Assembly: GCF_000420745.1 (NCBI RefSeq)
Contig: NZ_ATVN01000003.1
Coordinates: 1 to 64,000 of the forward strand
Origin: Pseudorhodobacter ferrugineus DSM 5888
GTDB taxonomy: Bacteria; Pseudomonadota; Alphaproteobacteria; Rhodobacterales; Rhodobacteraceae
Reading direction: 5' to 3'
DNA: 64,000 nt
Both the position numbers and the translations under genes were made by a program. Under the pieces are notes generated by a model that did not search any database, was not told where the DNA came from, and was given only the letters and a program-made list of their open reading frames with translations. Shown one piece after another: positions 48,345-57,470 of the stretch. How positions within the stretch are numbered: position 1 is the stretch's first letter; every line of letters begins with the position of its first letter.

Positions 48345-50090
48345 TTAGGCCCGTGCTGCATCTTCCAATCGCAGCTGCACTTTGCTACGCCCACCAAAAC
48401 TGTTGATCTCCAGCCGTCCTGCCAAATGGAACCGCTGCGCACCCGGATTTTCCAGCATCGGCCCCAAAGGCCCGTCAAAGGCACCAAAGGCGATGCCGTC
48501 AATCTTTGCCCCCATCCCGTCACCAAAGCTGATGCGCAAATGGCTATCGCCCACGCGCCGCCCCGTAACCTGTTGGTCAGCAAAGGCAAAGCGTGGGGCA
48601 GGGGACCCCGCCCCAAACGGCCCCGCCGCCTCGATCTGCTCTATAAACGCAGGCGTCGCGGCGGATGGCATCAACAACCCTTCCAGCCGCAAATCTGCCA
48701 TCCCGCCCAATCCCGCACCTTGCTTGGCCAGCAATTCCGCCAAGCGCTCCATCGCGGCAGGGATCTGGTCTTCGGCCACGGTCAACCCTGCCGCCATTTT
48801 ATGCCCGCCACCGCGCAGCAAAAGCCCTTCGGTTGTCACGCGGTGAATGGCCGCCCCCAAATCCACCCCCGAAACCGACCGACCCGATCCTTTGCCAACG
48901 CCATCTTCAATCCCGATCACAACAGCAGGGCGCCCGGTGGCTTCTTTCAACCGCGCCGCCACAATCCCCACCACCCCGGGGTGCCAACCCGCCCCCGCCG
49001 CCCAAACCAGCGGCCCGTCTAGGCCCCTCTCCTCGGCTTGGGCCAATGCAGCCGCCCGCACCGCCGCCTCAATATCGCGCCGTTCGGTGTTTAACATATC
49101 CAACCGCTCGGCCATCGCCGCCGCCTCGGCCACGTTATCGCTGGCCAGCAACCGCGCGCCCAAATCGGCCGCCCCGATCCGCCCGCCCGCATTCACCCGC
49201 GGCCCCAGCAAAAACCCCAGCGCATAGGTGTTGGGCGCCTGATCCATCCGCGCCACATCGGCCAGCGCGCGCAGCCCCACACGGTCGCGCCGCGCCATCA
49301 CCACCAGCCCTTGCCGCACCAGCGCGCGGTTCACCCCGATCAAGGGCGCCACATCCGCCACCGTGGCCAGCGCCACAAGGTCCAGCATCGCCATCAAATC
49401 CGGCCCCGTAACCCCATCGCTGCGCAACTGCCGGTTCGCCTCGACCAACATCAAGAACACCACCGATGCCGCGCATAAATGCGCCAGATCGCCACTTTCA
49501 TCCTGCCGGTTCGGGTTCACCACCGCCCAAGCAGGCGGCAACACCTCGCCCCCCAAATGGTGATCCAAAACAATCACATCCGCCGCACTCGCCGCCGCAA
49601 TCGGCTCATGGCTCAACGTCCCGCAATCAACGCAGACAATCAGATCATGGTCACGCGCCAGTGCCTCCATTGCGGGCACATTCGGCCCATAGCCTTCGTC
49701 AATCCGGTCCGGAATATACAGCGTGGCCACATGCCCCATGCCGCGCAACCACACAATCAACAAGGCCGCCGATGCCCCGCCATCGACATCATAATCGGCA
49801 AAGATCGCGATCCGCTGGCGCGCCTTTACCGCCGCCAAAAACCGTTTCGTCGCACGGTCCATATCCTTCAACACCAACGGATCGGGCAGCAAATCACGCA
49901 AAGCAGGCGCCATGTACCGCGCCACATCCGCAGGCCCAACCCCGCGCCGCACCAAGGTCACGCACAGCGCTTGCGGCAAATGCGTGGCCTGCGTCATCGC
50001 TTCGGCCAACCGTTGCTCTTCTACATCCGGCCCAACCCAGCGCCGCCCCAAGGCCGACGCCTCCACCCCCAAAAACGCGCGCTCAGCCAT
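48345..50090 (-). CDS. recJ: single-stranded-DNA exonuclease RecJ
   Basis: A 581-residue 5'-3' exonuclease of recombination and mismatch repair. DHH motifs are visible: AIFADYDVDGG (about residue 85), IVCVDCGTLS, VIVLDHHLGG, LVALATVADVAP. The DHHA1 domain has GGRIGAADLGARLL and SVSGVDLGAAI followed by LLRGGGHKMAAGL. The ATG at 50090 (MAERAFLGVEAS) is preferred: an upstream in-frame ATG at 50135 falls inside a dispersed intergenic repeat. It forms the hom-glpX-recJ neighbourhood common in this order. Confidence 0.94.
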   Translation of the reverse strand: MAERAFLGVEASALGRRWVGPDVEEQRLAEAMTQATHLPQALCVTLVRRGVGPADVARYMAPALRDLLPDPLVLKDMDRATKRFLAAVKARQRIAIFADYDVDGGASAALLIVWLRGMGHVATLYIPDRIDEGYGPNVPAMEALARDHDLIVCVDCGTLSHEPIAAASAADVIVLDHHLGGEVLPPAWAVVNPNRQDESGDLAHLCAASVVFLMLVEANRQLRSDGVTGPDLMAMLDLVALATVADVAPLIGVNRALVRQGLVVMARRDRVGLRALADVARMDQAPNTYALGFLLGPRVNAGGRIGAADLGARLLASDNVAEAAAMAERLDMLNTERRDIEAAVRAAALAQAEERGLDGPLVWAAGAGWHPGVVGIVAARLKEATGRPAVVIGIEDGVGKGSGRSVSGVDLGAAIHRVTTEGLLLRGGGHKMAAGLTVAEDQIPAAMERLAELLAKQGAGLGGMADLRLEGLLMPSAATPAFIEQIEAAGPFGAGSPAPRFAFADQQVTGRRVGDSHLRISFGDGMGAKIDGIAFGAFDGPLGPMLENPGAQRFHLAGRLEINSFGGRSKVQLRLEDAARA

Positions 50091-50128
50091 ACCGCCCCCA
50101 AACCCCGTATCGGGCACACTCGGCGCCC

Positions 50129-50150
50129 CTTTCATCTTGGCTTAAATACC
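50129..50150. repeat. dispersed intergenic 22-25-bp repeat, copy 1
   Basis: CTTTCATCTTGGCTTAAATACC; the other copies are at 50200, 53211 and 53267. The CAT of the core creates a false RecJ start codon. Confidence 0.7.
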
Positions 50151-50199
50151 TATTCTTTTTTGCCACCCGCCAAAAGAGCCGATGTCCAGCACCGCCCCG

Positions 50200-50224
50200 C
50201 CATTTCATCTTTGCCCAAATACTC
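50200..50224. repeat. dispersed intergenic repeat, copy 2
   Basis: CCATTTCATCTTTGCCCAAAT followed by ACTC, same orientation as copy 1, between glpX and recJ. Confidence 0.7.
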
Positions 50225-50285
50225 AAAAACCCGCACCCATCACGGGCACGGGCCTTCAAAACGGTCAAACCATGACGCGCAGCCT

Positions 50286-51251
50286 TTACTTTGCCGGGCT
50301 ACGGTACGTCATTCGCCGCACCGATCCGGTTTTCGACCGCATCAACAGCGTTTCCGTCGTCACCCAACCTGGCTCCGACTTTATCCCCGCCAAAATCGAC
50401 CCAGATGTCACGCCGGTCGCGGCAAAAATCACATCCGCCGTGACCATCTCGTCGCGCGTGTAGATGCGGTTCAAATCGGTGATACCCGCTTTGGCCGCGC
50501 GTCCCCGCTCGTCATCATTGCGAAACAGCAACCGGCCATAAATCTGCCCGCCCATGCATTTCAGTGCTGATGCCGCCAGCACACCTTCAGGCGCCCCACC
50601 TGAACCCATATACATATCAATGCCGGTAATCTCGGCCTCGGCACAGTGAATAACCCCCGCCACATCGCCGTCCGTTATCAACCGGATCGCCGCCCCAGTA
50701 TCCCGAATTTCCGCAATCATCTCTTCATGGCGCGGGCGTTCCAGCACGCACACCGTAATATCCGCCGCCGCACAGCCCTTGGCCTTTGCAAGTGCATGCA
50801 CCCGTTCAGCAGGTGTCATATCCAGCGTTACCGTATCCACCGGATACCCCGGCCCAATCGCCAGCTTGTCCATATACACATCCGGCGCATGCAGCAGCGT
50901 GCCGCGCGGGGCCATCGCAATCACCGTCAACGCATTTGGCATATCCTTAGCGGTCAGCGTGGTGCCTTCCAGCGGGTCCAGCGCAATATCCACTGCAGGG
51001 CCGTTGCCCGTGCCAACTTCCTCACCGATAAACAGCATCGGCGCCTCGTCCCGCTCGCCTTCGCCAATCACCACCACACCGGCAATATCCAGCAGGTTCA
51101 ACTGGTCGCGCATCGCATTGACCGCCGCCTGATCCGCCGCCTTCTCATCCCCGCGCCCCACCAGCTTGGCCGAGGCCAGCGCCGCCGCCTCGGACACCCG
51201 CGCCAACCCCAGCGACAACAGACGATCTTGAAATTCCTTAGCGTCCGACAT
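50286..51251 (-). CDS. glpX: class II fructose-1,6-bisphosphatase GlpX
   Basis: A 321-residue metal-dependent phosphatase for gluconeogenesis. Metal and phosphate sites are visible in VVVIGEGERDEAPML, ALDPLEGTTLTAKDMPNAL, LITDGDVAG and MGSGGAPEGVLAASALKCMGGQ. The ATG at 51251 follows AAGGG. It is co-oriented with hom (upstream) and recJ (downstream) and may share a transcript with them. Glycerol taken up by the glp system would use this step to make hexoses. Confidence 0.95.
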   Translation of the reverse strand: MSDAKEFQDRLLSLGLARVSEAAALASAKLVGRGDEKAADQAAVNAMRDQLNLLDIAGVVVIGEGERDEAPMLFIGEEVGTGNGPAVDIALDPLEGTTLTAKDMPNALTVIAMAPRGTLLHAPDVYMDKLAIGPGYPVDTVTLDMTPAERVHALAKAKGCAAADITVCVLERPRHEEMIAEIRDTGAAIRLITDGDVAGVIHCAEAEITGIDMYMGSGGAPEGVLAASALKCMGGQIYGRLLFRNDDERGRAAKAGITDLNRIYTRDEMVTADVIFAATGVTSGSILAGIKSEPGWVTTETLLMRSKTGSVRRMTYRSPAK

Positions 51252-51438
51252 GGCGGCACCCTTCCAAATAAGCATGAACTCTTGGCCGCAGTCCTAGCGC
51301 GCGGGGCAGGGGCAGAACAAGCATGTTAGCGACAGACATCGCACACAAGGGCCAAGTTTTCGGGCAACTGCACAGCGCGGCGCAGCCCAAAACGCCGCCC
51401 GTTTGTCCGAATTATCAACGGCCGCGAACCAATCCAAC

Positions 51439-52725
51439 TCAAACGTCCTCAATCCGCAAGGCCACAGGGTCGCCCACCACAACCCCCGTGCGCGCAAACC
51501 GCGCCAGCGCATCGTTTACATCATCGCGCGTCGCCTTATGCGTCACAATCAACACGGGTGCCTGCGCGTCCGAATGGCCATACTGCCGCATCCGGTCAAT
51601 CGAGATCCCCGCATCGCCCAAACATGTCGCCACCTTGGCCAGCGCCCCGGGTTTATCCACCAAGGTCATGCGCAAATACCACGCCGACACACCCGCAACA
51701 GCGGCCACCACAGGTGGCACCAACGCCACGGCAGGCACGCCAAACACCGGCATCCGCACACCGCGCGCAATATCCACCACATCGCCCATCACCGCACTCG
51801 CGGTCGGCCCCATGCCAGCACCCGCCCCGCGCAGCACCACCTGCCCCACGCTATCGCCTTCCAACACCACCATGTTCGTCCCGCCCGAAAGCTGCCCAAG
51901 CGGGCTGCCCATCGGCACCAAACACGGCGTCATGCGCTGCTCCAACCCGCGCCCCGTCATCTGCGCCACGCCCAACAACTTGATCCGGTACTCCATATCG
52001 GCCGCATGGCGAATATCGTCGATCGAAATCGCCCCGATCCCCTCCAACTCCACCGCATCAAAGGAAACCTGCGTCCCAAAGGCAATCGCGGCCAATAGCG
52101 ACAACTTGTGCCCCGCATCAATCCCGCCCACGTCCAAATTCGGATCGGCCTCAAGATACCCCAGCTGCCGTGCCTCGTCAAACACCTGCGCATAGGGCAA
52201 ACCTGCATCCTCCATCCGCGTCAGGATGTAATTGCAGGTGCCATTCATCACGCCCATCACGCGCTTCATCCCGTTCGCGGCCAACCCTTCGGTCAAGGCC
52301 TTGATCACAGGGATCCCCCCCGCCACCGCCGCCTCAAACCGGATAACCCGCCCCGCAGCTTCCGCTGATAATGCAAGCTGATGCCCGTGATGCGCCAGCA
52401 GCGCCTTGTTTGCGGTCACCACATCCTTGCCCGCCGCAATCGCGGCCTCGGTGGCCAAGCGCGCAGGGCCCTCATGCCCGCCCATCACCTCGATGAACAC
52501 ATCCACATCATCGCGCCGCGCAAGGGCTACAGGGTCGGTTTCCCAGGCAAACCCCGACAGGTCCGCATCACGGTTCTTGGTCCGGTCGCGCGCCGAAACA
52601 GCCGTAATCACCACTTCGCGCCCCGACCGCGCGGCAATCAGCGCCGCATGCTTTTGCACAATCTGCACAACACCAATCCCGACAGTCCCAAGACCGGCCA
52701 GACCTAAACGCAAAGGGGCTGCCAT
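51439..52725 (-). CDS. hom: homoserine dehydrogenase
   Basis: A 428-residue NAD(P)-dependent enzyme converting aspartate semialdehyde to homoserine. The nucleotide motif GLAGLGTVGIGV is at residues about 7-18. The catalytic region contains VTANKALLAHHG, GIPVIKALTEGLAAN, VMNGTCNYILT, EADPNLDVGGIDAGHKL. A C-terminal ACT domain (YLRMTLVDKPGALAKVATCL) suggests feedback control by threonine. The ATG at 52725 follows GGAGA with 6-bp spacing. Confidence 0.95.
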   Translation of the reverse strand: MAAPLRLGLAGLGTVGIGVVQIVQKHAALIAARSGREVVITAVSARDRTKNRDADLSGFAWETDPVALARRDDVDVFIEVMGGHEGPARLATEAAIAAGKDVVTANKALLAHHGHQLALSAEAAGRVIRFEAAVAGGIPVIKALTEGLAANGMKRVMGVMNGTCNYILTRMEDAGLPYAQVFDEARQLGYLEADPNLDVGGIDAGHKLSLLAAIAFGTQVSFDAVELEGIGAISIDDIRHAADMEYRIKLLGVAQMTGRGLEQRMTPCLVPMGSPLGQLSGGTNMVVLEGDSVGQVVLRGAGAGMGPTASAVMGDVVDIARGVRMPVFGVPAVALVPPVVAAVAGVSAWYLRMTLVDKPGALAKVATCLGDAGISIDRMRQYGHSDAQAPVLIVTHKATRDDVNDALARFARTGVVVGDPVALRIEDV

Positions 52726-52810
52726 ATATATCTCCATCCGAAAGGGTGTAAAATTTGGCCGAGTGTTAGCCTGTCGCGCCCCCGCATGCAACGCAGCACA
52801 GGCGCAAACC

Positions 52811-53128
52811 TCAGTTGAATTTCGCCGGATAGGCCGCAATCGCCGCCGCCAACCGCGCCCGCGTGTCAGGGCTATGGACTGGCCCGCGCATGGCAACCGC
52901 CCGTGCGCGCAATCCCGCCGCCCGTCCGGCCAGCGCATCACGCGCCGCCGCCGTCGCGCGCCCGGGCACCGCTTGCGCAATCAACCCCTCGATCGGCACC
53001 AAGGCAGGCGTCACCGATGCCCCGCCCGCGCTTTGGGCAAACCGCGCCTGCGCCGCATCCACCTCCGGAAAACTGGCACAAGCCCCCAACAGGGCCAAAA
53101 GCGCTATGGAAAAACCGGTACGGATCAT
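52811..53128 (-). CDS. small putative lipoprotein
   Basis: A 105-residue protein with a signal peptide ending in the lipobox LLGAC (Cys at about residue 17). The mature part is Ala/Arg-rich and helical (RATAAARDALAGRAAGLRAR). No function is evident. It lies upstream of hom on the same strand with an 85-bp gap. Confidence 0.7.
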   Translation of the reverse strand: MIRTGFSIALLALLGACASFPEVDAAQARFAQSAGGASVTPALVPIEGLIAQAVPGRATAAARDALAGRAAGLRARAVAMRGPVHSPDTRARLAAAIAAYPAKFN

Positions 53129-53210
53129 TGCAAACTTTCACGCAAACTCAGCTGCCGCCAACCCTATCCGCCTGCCGCCCGCACGGCAAGCACTTGGCTA
53201 TCCACGCCCT

Positions 53211-53234
53211 CCATTTCATCTTTGCCCAAATACT
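53211..53234. repeat. dispersed intergenic repeat, copy 3
   Basis: CCATTTCATCTTTGCCCAAA then TACT, nearly identical to copy 2. Confidence 0.7.
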
Positions 53235-53266
53235 CACACCACCCTTGGCCCCCATAACCGCACCAG

Positions 53267-53290
53267 CCATTTCATCTTGGCTCAAATACC
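53267..53290. repeat. dispersed intergenic repeat, copy 4
   Basis: CCATTTCATCTTGGCTCAAA then TACC, nearly identical to copy 1; 33 bp after copy 3. Confidence 0.7.
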
Positions 53291-53370
53291 TAAAACCTAT
53301 CGGCCAAACCGCCCGCACAAACCACAAACCAAAGCCTTGAACTGAACACCTATTCAGATAAACAGATCCC

Positions 53371-53964
53371 ATGGCACGCAAAATCGGCTCTTCGTCTGAT
53401 ATCACCGGCCCCCGCATCCGTGCGGCGGCGATGCAGCTCTTTGCCCGCCACGGCTTTGCCGCCGTTTCCATGCGCCAAATCGCAGCCGATGTCGGCGTGC
53501 AGGCAGGCGCGCTCTACCTCTACACCGCTGATAAACAGGCGCTCCTGTTCGATCTGATGCAAGATCACATGACCAACCTGCTGGCCGCTGTTGATACCTT
53601 GCCGCTCCAACCCACCGCCACAGCGCAGCTCGACCAATTCGCGCGCTTTCACATCGGCTACCACCTTGACCGCCCCGAAGCAGTGTTCATCGCCTATATG
53701 GAACTGCGCAACCTCAGCCCTGATAACTTCGCAACCATCGAATCCTTGCGCCGCCGCTACGAAGATCACCTGCAAACCATCCTGACCCAAGGGGCTGATA
53801 CGGGCGCATTCACTGTGCCCGATACCAAAATGGCCACGCTGGCGCTGATTGCCATGCTGACAGGCGTGACCAACTGGTACCGCGAAGGTGGCAGGCTCGC
53901 GCGCGCCGATGTCCAAACCCTCTACGCCGATATGGCCCTGCGCGCCGTCGGCGGTCGCCTGTAG
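53371..53964 (+). CDS. TetR/AcrR-family transcriptional regulator
   Basis: A 197-residue regulator with a TetR helix-turn-helix at residues about 12-60 (MQLFARHGFAAVSMRQIAAD, VGVQAGALYLYTADKQALL). The C-terminal ligand domain is all-helical (FIAYMELRNLSPDNFATIE). It is related to TetR proteins controlling acyl-CoA or branched-chain metabolism, but no such genes are next to it, so its target is unknown. Confidence 0.85.
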   Translation: MARKIGSSSDITGPRIRAAAMQLFARHGFAAVSMRQIAADVGVQAGALYLYTADKQALLFDLMQDHMTNLLAAVDTLPLQPTATAQLDQFARFHIGYHLDRPEAVFIAYMELRNLSPDNFATIESLRRRYEDHLQTILTQGADTGAFTVPDTKMATLALIAMLTGVTNWYREGGRLARADVQTLYADMALRAVGGRL

Positions 53965-53981
53965 GGTGGGTGCAACCCACC
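53965..53981 (+). terminator. GGTGGGT hairpin after TetR gene
   Basis: GGTGGGT and ACCCACC pair around GCA directly after the stop. This sequence type is a common dispersed hairpin and may end the transcript. Confidence 0.5.
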
Positions 53982-54040
53982 ATTCCTGTGGCATTTCCCC
54001 GCAACCGCCCTAGGTTATTGCTACCCAACCGGAGCCTGCC

Positions 54041-54451
54041 ATGACCCTCACCGCTGTCCTCATCTTCTTCGCCGCAACCTCGCTCACCTTCCTTGTTGCC
54101 GATGCGTTGATGCTGGGTCTCGTGCTCGGCCCGATCTTTCGCACCCATCTCGGCGCGGGCTTGCTCGACAGCTTGCGCCTTGGTCCGGCCATTGGTTTCT
54201 ACCTGCTTTATATGGCGGGCCTGACCTATTTCGCAGGCCTGCCCGCGCTGCGCGACGGGGCCGCGATGCCCGCGCTCCTCAACGGTGCCATTCTGGGCCT
54301 CATCGCCTATGGGACGTATGAGCTGACATCCTGGGCCGTGATGCGCGACTGGCACCCGCAAATGGTGGTGATGGATATGACATGGGGCGCCGTTGTCAGC
54401 GGGTTGTCCGCCTATGCAGGCGCGCGCGCGGCCCTTGCGTTCACGGGTTAA
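54041..54451 (+). CDS. DUF2177 inner-membrane protein
   Basis: A 136-residue protein with four predicted helices and family features FLVADALMLGLVLGPIFR, GTYELTSWAVMRDWHPQMV and VMDMTWGAVVSGLSAY. DUF2177 proteins are widespread and uncharacterised. The start is preceded by GGAG. Its last codons overlap the start of the second 75-bp element. Confidence 0.85.
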   Translation: MTLTAVLIFFAATSLTFLVADALMLGLVLGPIFRTHLGAGLLDSLRLGPAIGFYLLYMAGLTYFAGLPALRDGAAMPALLNGAILGLIAYGTYELTSWAVMRDWHPQMVVMDMTWGAVVSGLSAYAGARAALAFTG

Positions 54452-54519
54452 TATCGGGTAAACAAAATTAGCAAAAGTTAGTAATATCAACGATATGCGA
54501 AAATGTCCGCGCGCGAACA
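54445..54519 (+). repeat. 75-bp intergenic element, copy 2 (possible promoter region)
   Basis: Gapless match to 4290-4364, ending in the same 16-mer TGTCCGCGCGCGAACA, a near-palindrome. Here it lies immediately upstream of the ArsC-family gene. TTAA-N7-TAAAC at its start loosely resembles a CtrA-type site. Confidence 0.65.
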
Positions 54520-54535
54520 AACACAGGAAATCCCC

Positions 54536-54859
54536 ATGATCCTCTATGGCATCTCAACCTGCGATACCTGCAAAAAAGCCCTGAAAACGCTCGAGGCGGC
54601 AGGCCACGCCCCCCAATTCCGCGACATCCGCGCCGATCCTTTGTCCGAGGCGGAAATCCTAGAATTCGTCACCGAATTCGGCGGCGCGATCATCAATCAA
54701 AAATCGACCACATGGCGCGGTGCTTCTGACTGGCTCAAAGCCTCGGAACCCGATGAGCAGTTAAAACAGCAACCCACCTTGATGAAACGCCCCGTTATCC
54801 GCGGCGACCACGGCCTGACCTTGGGCTGGGATGACGCCGTTCAGGCAAAATACCTCTAA
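54536..54859 (+). CDS. ArsC/Spx/YffB-family thioredoxin-fold protein
   Basis: A 107-residue thioredoxin-fold protein with the redox motif CDTCKKALKTLE at residues about 9-20, FVTEFGG in the middle and MKRPVIRGDHGLTLGW near the end. The family includes arsenate reductases and YffB-type thiol reductases. No other arsenic gene is present here, so arsenate reduction is not supported by context. The ATG at 54536 follows AGGA. Confidence 0.8.
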   Translation: MILYGISTCDTCKKALKTLEAAGHAPQFRDIRADPLSEAEILEFVTEFGGAIINQKSTTWRGASDWLKASEPDEQLKQQPTLMKRPVIRGDHGLTLGWDDAVQAKYL

Positions 54860-54867
54860 AGCCAAAC

Positions 54868-54899
54868 GGCCCGCATCCCGCCACAGCGGCGCGGGCCGA
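54868..54899. terminator. bidirectional hairpin between arsC-like gene and cspA
   Basis: CGGCCCGC and GCGGGCCG pair between convergent genes. There is no long T-run. Confidence 0.55.
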
Positions 54900-54917
54900 A
54901 ACCTGTTCTTCTGCCGC

Positions 54918-55124
54918 TTAAAGCAGTCGCAAATCGCCCGCAGACTCTTTTCCATCGCGGCCGGATTGCATCTCAAAGCCGATTTTCTGGTTGTCGCTCA
55001 ACCCTGTCAAACCCGCGCGCTCGACGGCTGAAATATGAACAAAAATGTCCTTCCCGCCATTATCTGGCGCGATGAACCCATAGCCCTTGGTGCTGTTGAA
55101 CCATTTTACGGTGCCGGTAGGCAT
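54918..55124 (-). CDS. cold-shock protein, CspA family
   Basis: A 68-residue OB-fold RNA-binding protein with [14 protein letters not shown] (RNP1) and [14 protein letters not shown] (RNP2). The full length is typical. It acts as an RNA chaperone in the cytoplasm. It is a single leftward gene with a long (about 150 bp) leader-containing region upstream (55125-55273) in which I see no other gene. Confidence 0.94.
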   Translation of the reverse strand: MPTGTVKWFNSTKGYGFIAPDNGGKDIFVHISAVERAGLTGLSDNQKIGFEMQSGRDGKESAGDLRLL

Positions 55125-55273
55125 GCCGCGTCTCCCTTATCAATCCACCCCCCGGCGACATGCCAAAAGGCTGTGCGGCAAGGTCTGTGAACGCGATCGT
55201 CTACCTTCTGGTCGGGATCTGCTAAAAAGACTCTGTCGACACAGGTAAAAGGATGCCAAGTCCTGCGGAAAAA

Positions 55274-55840
55274 TCAAGAACCTTGTGATGCCAAGCCAAA
55301 CCGCCGCCCCAAAATCCGGTCAACAGACAGCGCACCGCCGCCTTTCAGCACCAAAACAAGCAGCAAAAACACCCACAATGTCCGCTGATCCCAAATCAGC
55401 GCCCCAGACGCGCGGTCAAACAATGCACCCAGCGTGTCGCCGCCAACCCCGTGACCATGAATATCCACGATACTTTGTACCGCCACAAACCCGATCATCC
55501 CCAAAGCGGCCAGCCGCGTAAACAGCCCCAGCACGATCAGCAATGGCAGGATAAACTCCGCCAAGGTGCCCGTCGTAACCACAACCCAGTGAAACACCCC
55601 GAACTGGCCAAAATCATAGCCAAACGCCTCGGTCGTCTCGGGGAAAATCTGGATATAGGCCCCGTCCGACGGCATCAAAAATCCGAACAGGCCAGGCCCC
55701 AGTTTTGTGCTGGCCGAGGCCCAAAAGTAAAACAGCAAAACCCCAGCAAAGGCCAAACGCGCCAACACAGGCAGCACATGGGCGCCAAGCCCGTCCAGCC
55801 CGTTTGCCACCCGATGATAGGCTGTCAAAACGCTTTTCAT
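55274..55840 (-). CDS. DoxX-family membrane protein of the bufferin/gig operon
   Basis: A 188-residue DoxX protein with four predicted helices (LARLAFAGVLLFYFWASAST, TLAEFILPLLIVLGLFTRLA and others). It corresponds to GigT of gigPABT loci. The start overlaps the upstream DUF2063 gene by ATGA, so it is the last gene of a four-gene operon. Its biochemical role is unknown; DoxX proteins are often linked to quinone or thiol redox reactions. Confidence 0.88.
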   Translation of the reverse strand: MKSVLTAYHRVANGLDGLGAHVLPVLARLAFAGVLLFYFWASASTKLGPGLFGFLMPSDGAYIQIFPETTEAFGYDFGQFGVFHWVVVTTGTLAEFILPLLIVLGLFTRLAALGMIGFVAVQSIVDIHGHGVGGDTLGALFDRASGALIWDQRTLWVFLLLVLVLKGGGALSVDRILGRRFGLASQGS

Positions 55841-56568
55841 AAATCCTCCTCAAGTGCTGCAATACCATTATTCCCGATCAGCAGCGCCAGCATTGCCGCC
55901 AAATCAAACGCATCCCCCGCCGCGTCCATCCCCGCCTCAACCGTTTTGCCAGCCTGCAAAGCCGCCACAAAAGCAGCCCCACCTTGCGGCAGCAAATGAA
56001 CCGACGGGTCATAGCCGTTCCGCAAAACCAGCGCATCTTCGGACTGCATCATGGGGGCGGGGCCGTCTTCGGCATTTGCCCGCCAAATCGACACAACCGG
56101 ATAGCGCGACCGAACAACCCGCACAGGGGGGGCAAGCACCAGCCGCGCCGCCAAAAACCGTTCCGGCGCTATGGCAAGTGCGGCCGCATCGACGGTGCTG
56201 TCACTGGCGTGATACGTTTCGCGCCGTGCTTGTTCCAACCGCGCCACATCGGCCAAATAGGGCAGGTGGGCTAAAGGCACAAAGCCTTCTAAAAATGCAG
56301 GCATTTCAGTGCCGTACAGCATCATCATCCGCGATGTTGGCGGGTGCGCACGCAAAAACACGCCGGCAAGGGCTGCAAAGTATTCGGCCCCCAGCAGCTT
56401 TTCCAACACCGGAAAACTGGCTCGCAGCGCCTCTGTCAAACTGCCCGCGACATTGTTGCGGTACACCGAAAACCGGCGACCTGCTGGCCGCCCCATGCTG
56501 TCGATCAGCCCTTCGGGGACGGGCAAATCCGAATTCAGCAAGGCCTTCACAAAACCTTCCTGCATCAT
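55837..56568 (-). CDS. bufC: DUF2063 protein, BufC-like partner of MNIO enzyme
   Basis: A 243-residue protein. The N-terminal DUF2063 domain has [29 protein letters not shown] and [19 protein letters not shown], as in the partner that presents the precursor peptide to DUF692 oxygenases. A C-terminal winged-helix-like part follows. It overlaps both neighbours by four bases. Its likely job is to recognise the BufA peptide. Confidence 0.88.
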   Translation of the reverse strand: MMQEGFVKALLNSDLPVPEGLIDSMGRPAGRRFSVYRNNVAGSLTEALRASFPVLEKLLGAEYFAALAGVFLRAHPPTSRMMMLYGTEMPAFLEGFVPLAHLPYLADVARLEQARRETYHASDSTVDAAALAIAPERFLAARLVLAPPVRVVRSRYPVVSIWRANAEDGPAPMMQSEDALVLRNGYDPSVHLLPQGGAAFVAALQAGKTVEAGMDAAGDAFDLAAMLALLIGNNGIAALEEDL

Positions 56569-57413
56569 GCCACCGGCTCCAATATCCGCGCCGCGCGTGC
56601 GGCCTCGGCGGCCAGAACCGGCCAGTCGGGCACGTCATTATCCCATTCAATCAGCGTGGGCAGTGGGCCCGCACGGCCAATCAGCCCTGCATAAAGCTGC
56701 CACACGGGGTCAACCACCGCCGCCCCGTGATTGTCGATCAGCAACGGCGCGCCATGGTCATCGGCATCGGCAAAATGGCCGCCAAGATGCACCTCACCGA
56801 CAAATTCCACAGGAAAATCAGCCAGATAATCGGCGGCGTCAAAATTCAAATTCGTGGCTGATACGAACACATTGTTCACATCCAACAGCAACCCACAGCC
56901 CGTGCGCAGTGCCACGGCGCGCAAAAAATCCACCTCCCCCATCTCGGCCCCTGCAAAGGCCAGATAGGACGACGGGTTTTCCAACAGCATCCGGCGGCCA
57001 AGCACCTCTTGGACGCGGTCCACATGGTCCGCGACGCGGGTTACAGTGGCTTGCGTATAGGGCAGGGGCAAAAGGTCGTTCAAAAACGTCTCGTCATGGC
57101 TTGACCATGCCAGATGTTCGGAAAAACTGGCGGGGTTCAGCCAGTCGCACAGGTGTTTCAGCCGCGCCAAATGCGCGCTGTCCAGGGGGCCCTCGCCGCC
57201 AATCGACAGGCCAACCCCATGCACAGAAAACGCGAACCGTTCGGCCAGATGCCGCAACTGCGCCAGCGGACGGCCACCATCGCCCATGTAATTCTCGGCA
57301 TGGATTTCCAGCCACGCAACAGTACCGGGAGTATCCAGAATGTCTTTGAAATGCTGCGCCTTATAGCCAACGCCAGGGCGGGCGGGCAGGCCTGTTTCAG
57401 ATGCATCAAACAT
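56565..57413 (-). CDS. bufB: DUF692 multinuclear non-haem iron oxidative enzyme, BufB-like
   Basis: A 282-residue TIM-barrel MNIO enzyme. The metal-binding His, Glu, Asp and Asn positions can be recognised in [52 protein letters not shown] and [10 protein letters not shown]. Homologues convert cysteines of the BufA precursor into thiooxazole heterocycles that bind copper. It lies between the precursor gene (57471-57761) and bufC. Confidence 0.92.
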   Translation of the reverse strand: MFDASETGLPARPGVGYKAQHFKDILDTPGTVAWLEIHAENYMGDGGRPLAQLRHLAERFAFSVHGVGLSIGGEGPLDSAHLARLKHLCDWLNPASFSEHLAWSSHDETFLNDLLPLPYTQATVTRVADHVDRVQEVLGRRMLLENPSSYLAFAGAEMGEVDFLRAVALRTGCGLLLDVNNVFVSATNLNFDAADYLADFPVEFVGEVHLGGHFADADDHGAPLLIDNHGAAVVDPVWQLYAGLIGRAGPLPTLIEWDNDVPDWPVLAAEAARAARILEPVA

Positions 57414-57470
57414 GGAATGTCCCCATCACAATGCGGCCCCGGACCCGTTGGTCCAAGGGCGCTTTGGCAA

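Noticed and set aside
50091-50135. Longer RecJ N-terminus starting MKGAPSVPD
   Set aside because: The ATG falls inside a dispersed intergenic repeat, and RecJ similarity starts at MAERAFLG.
54536-54859. Arsenic resistance locus
   Set aside because: The ArsC-family gene stands alone, without an arsenite pump or a metal-binding ArsR; the ArsR-like gene at 60893 is an AHSA1 fusion without metal-binding cysteines.
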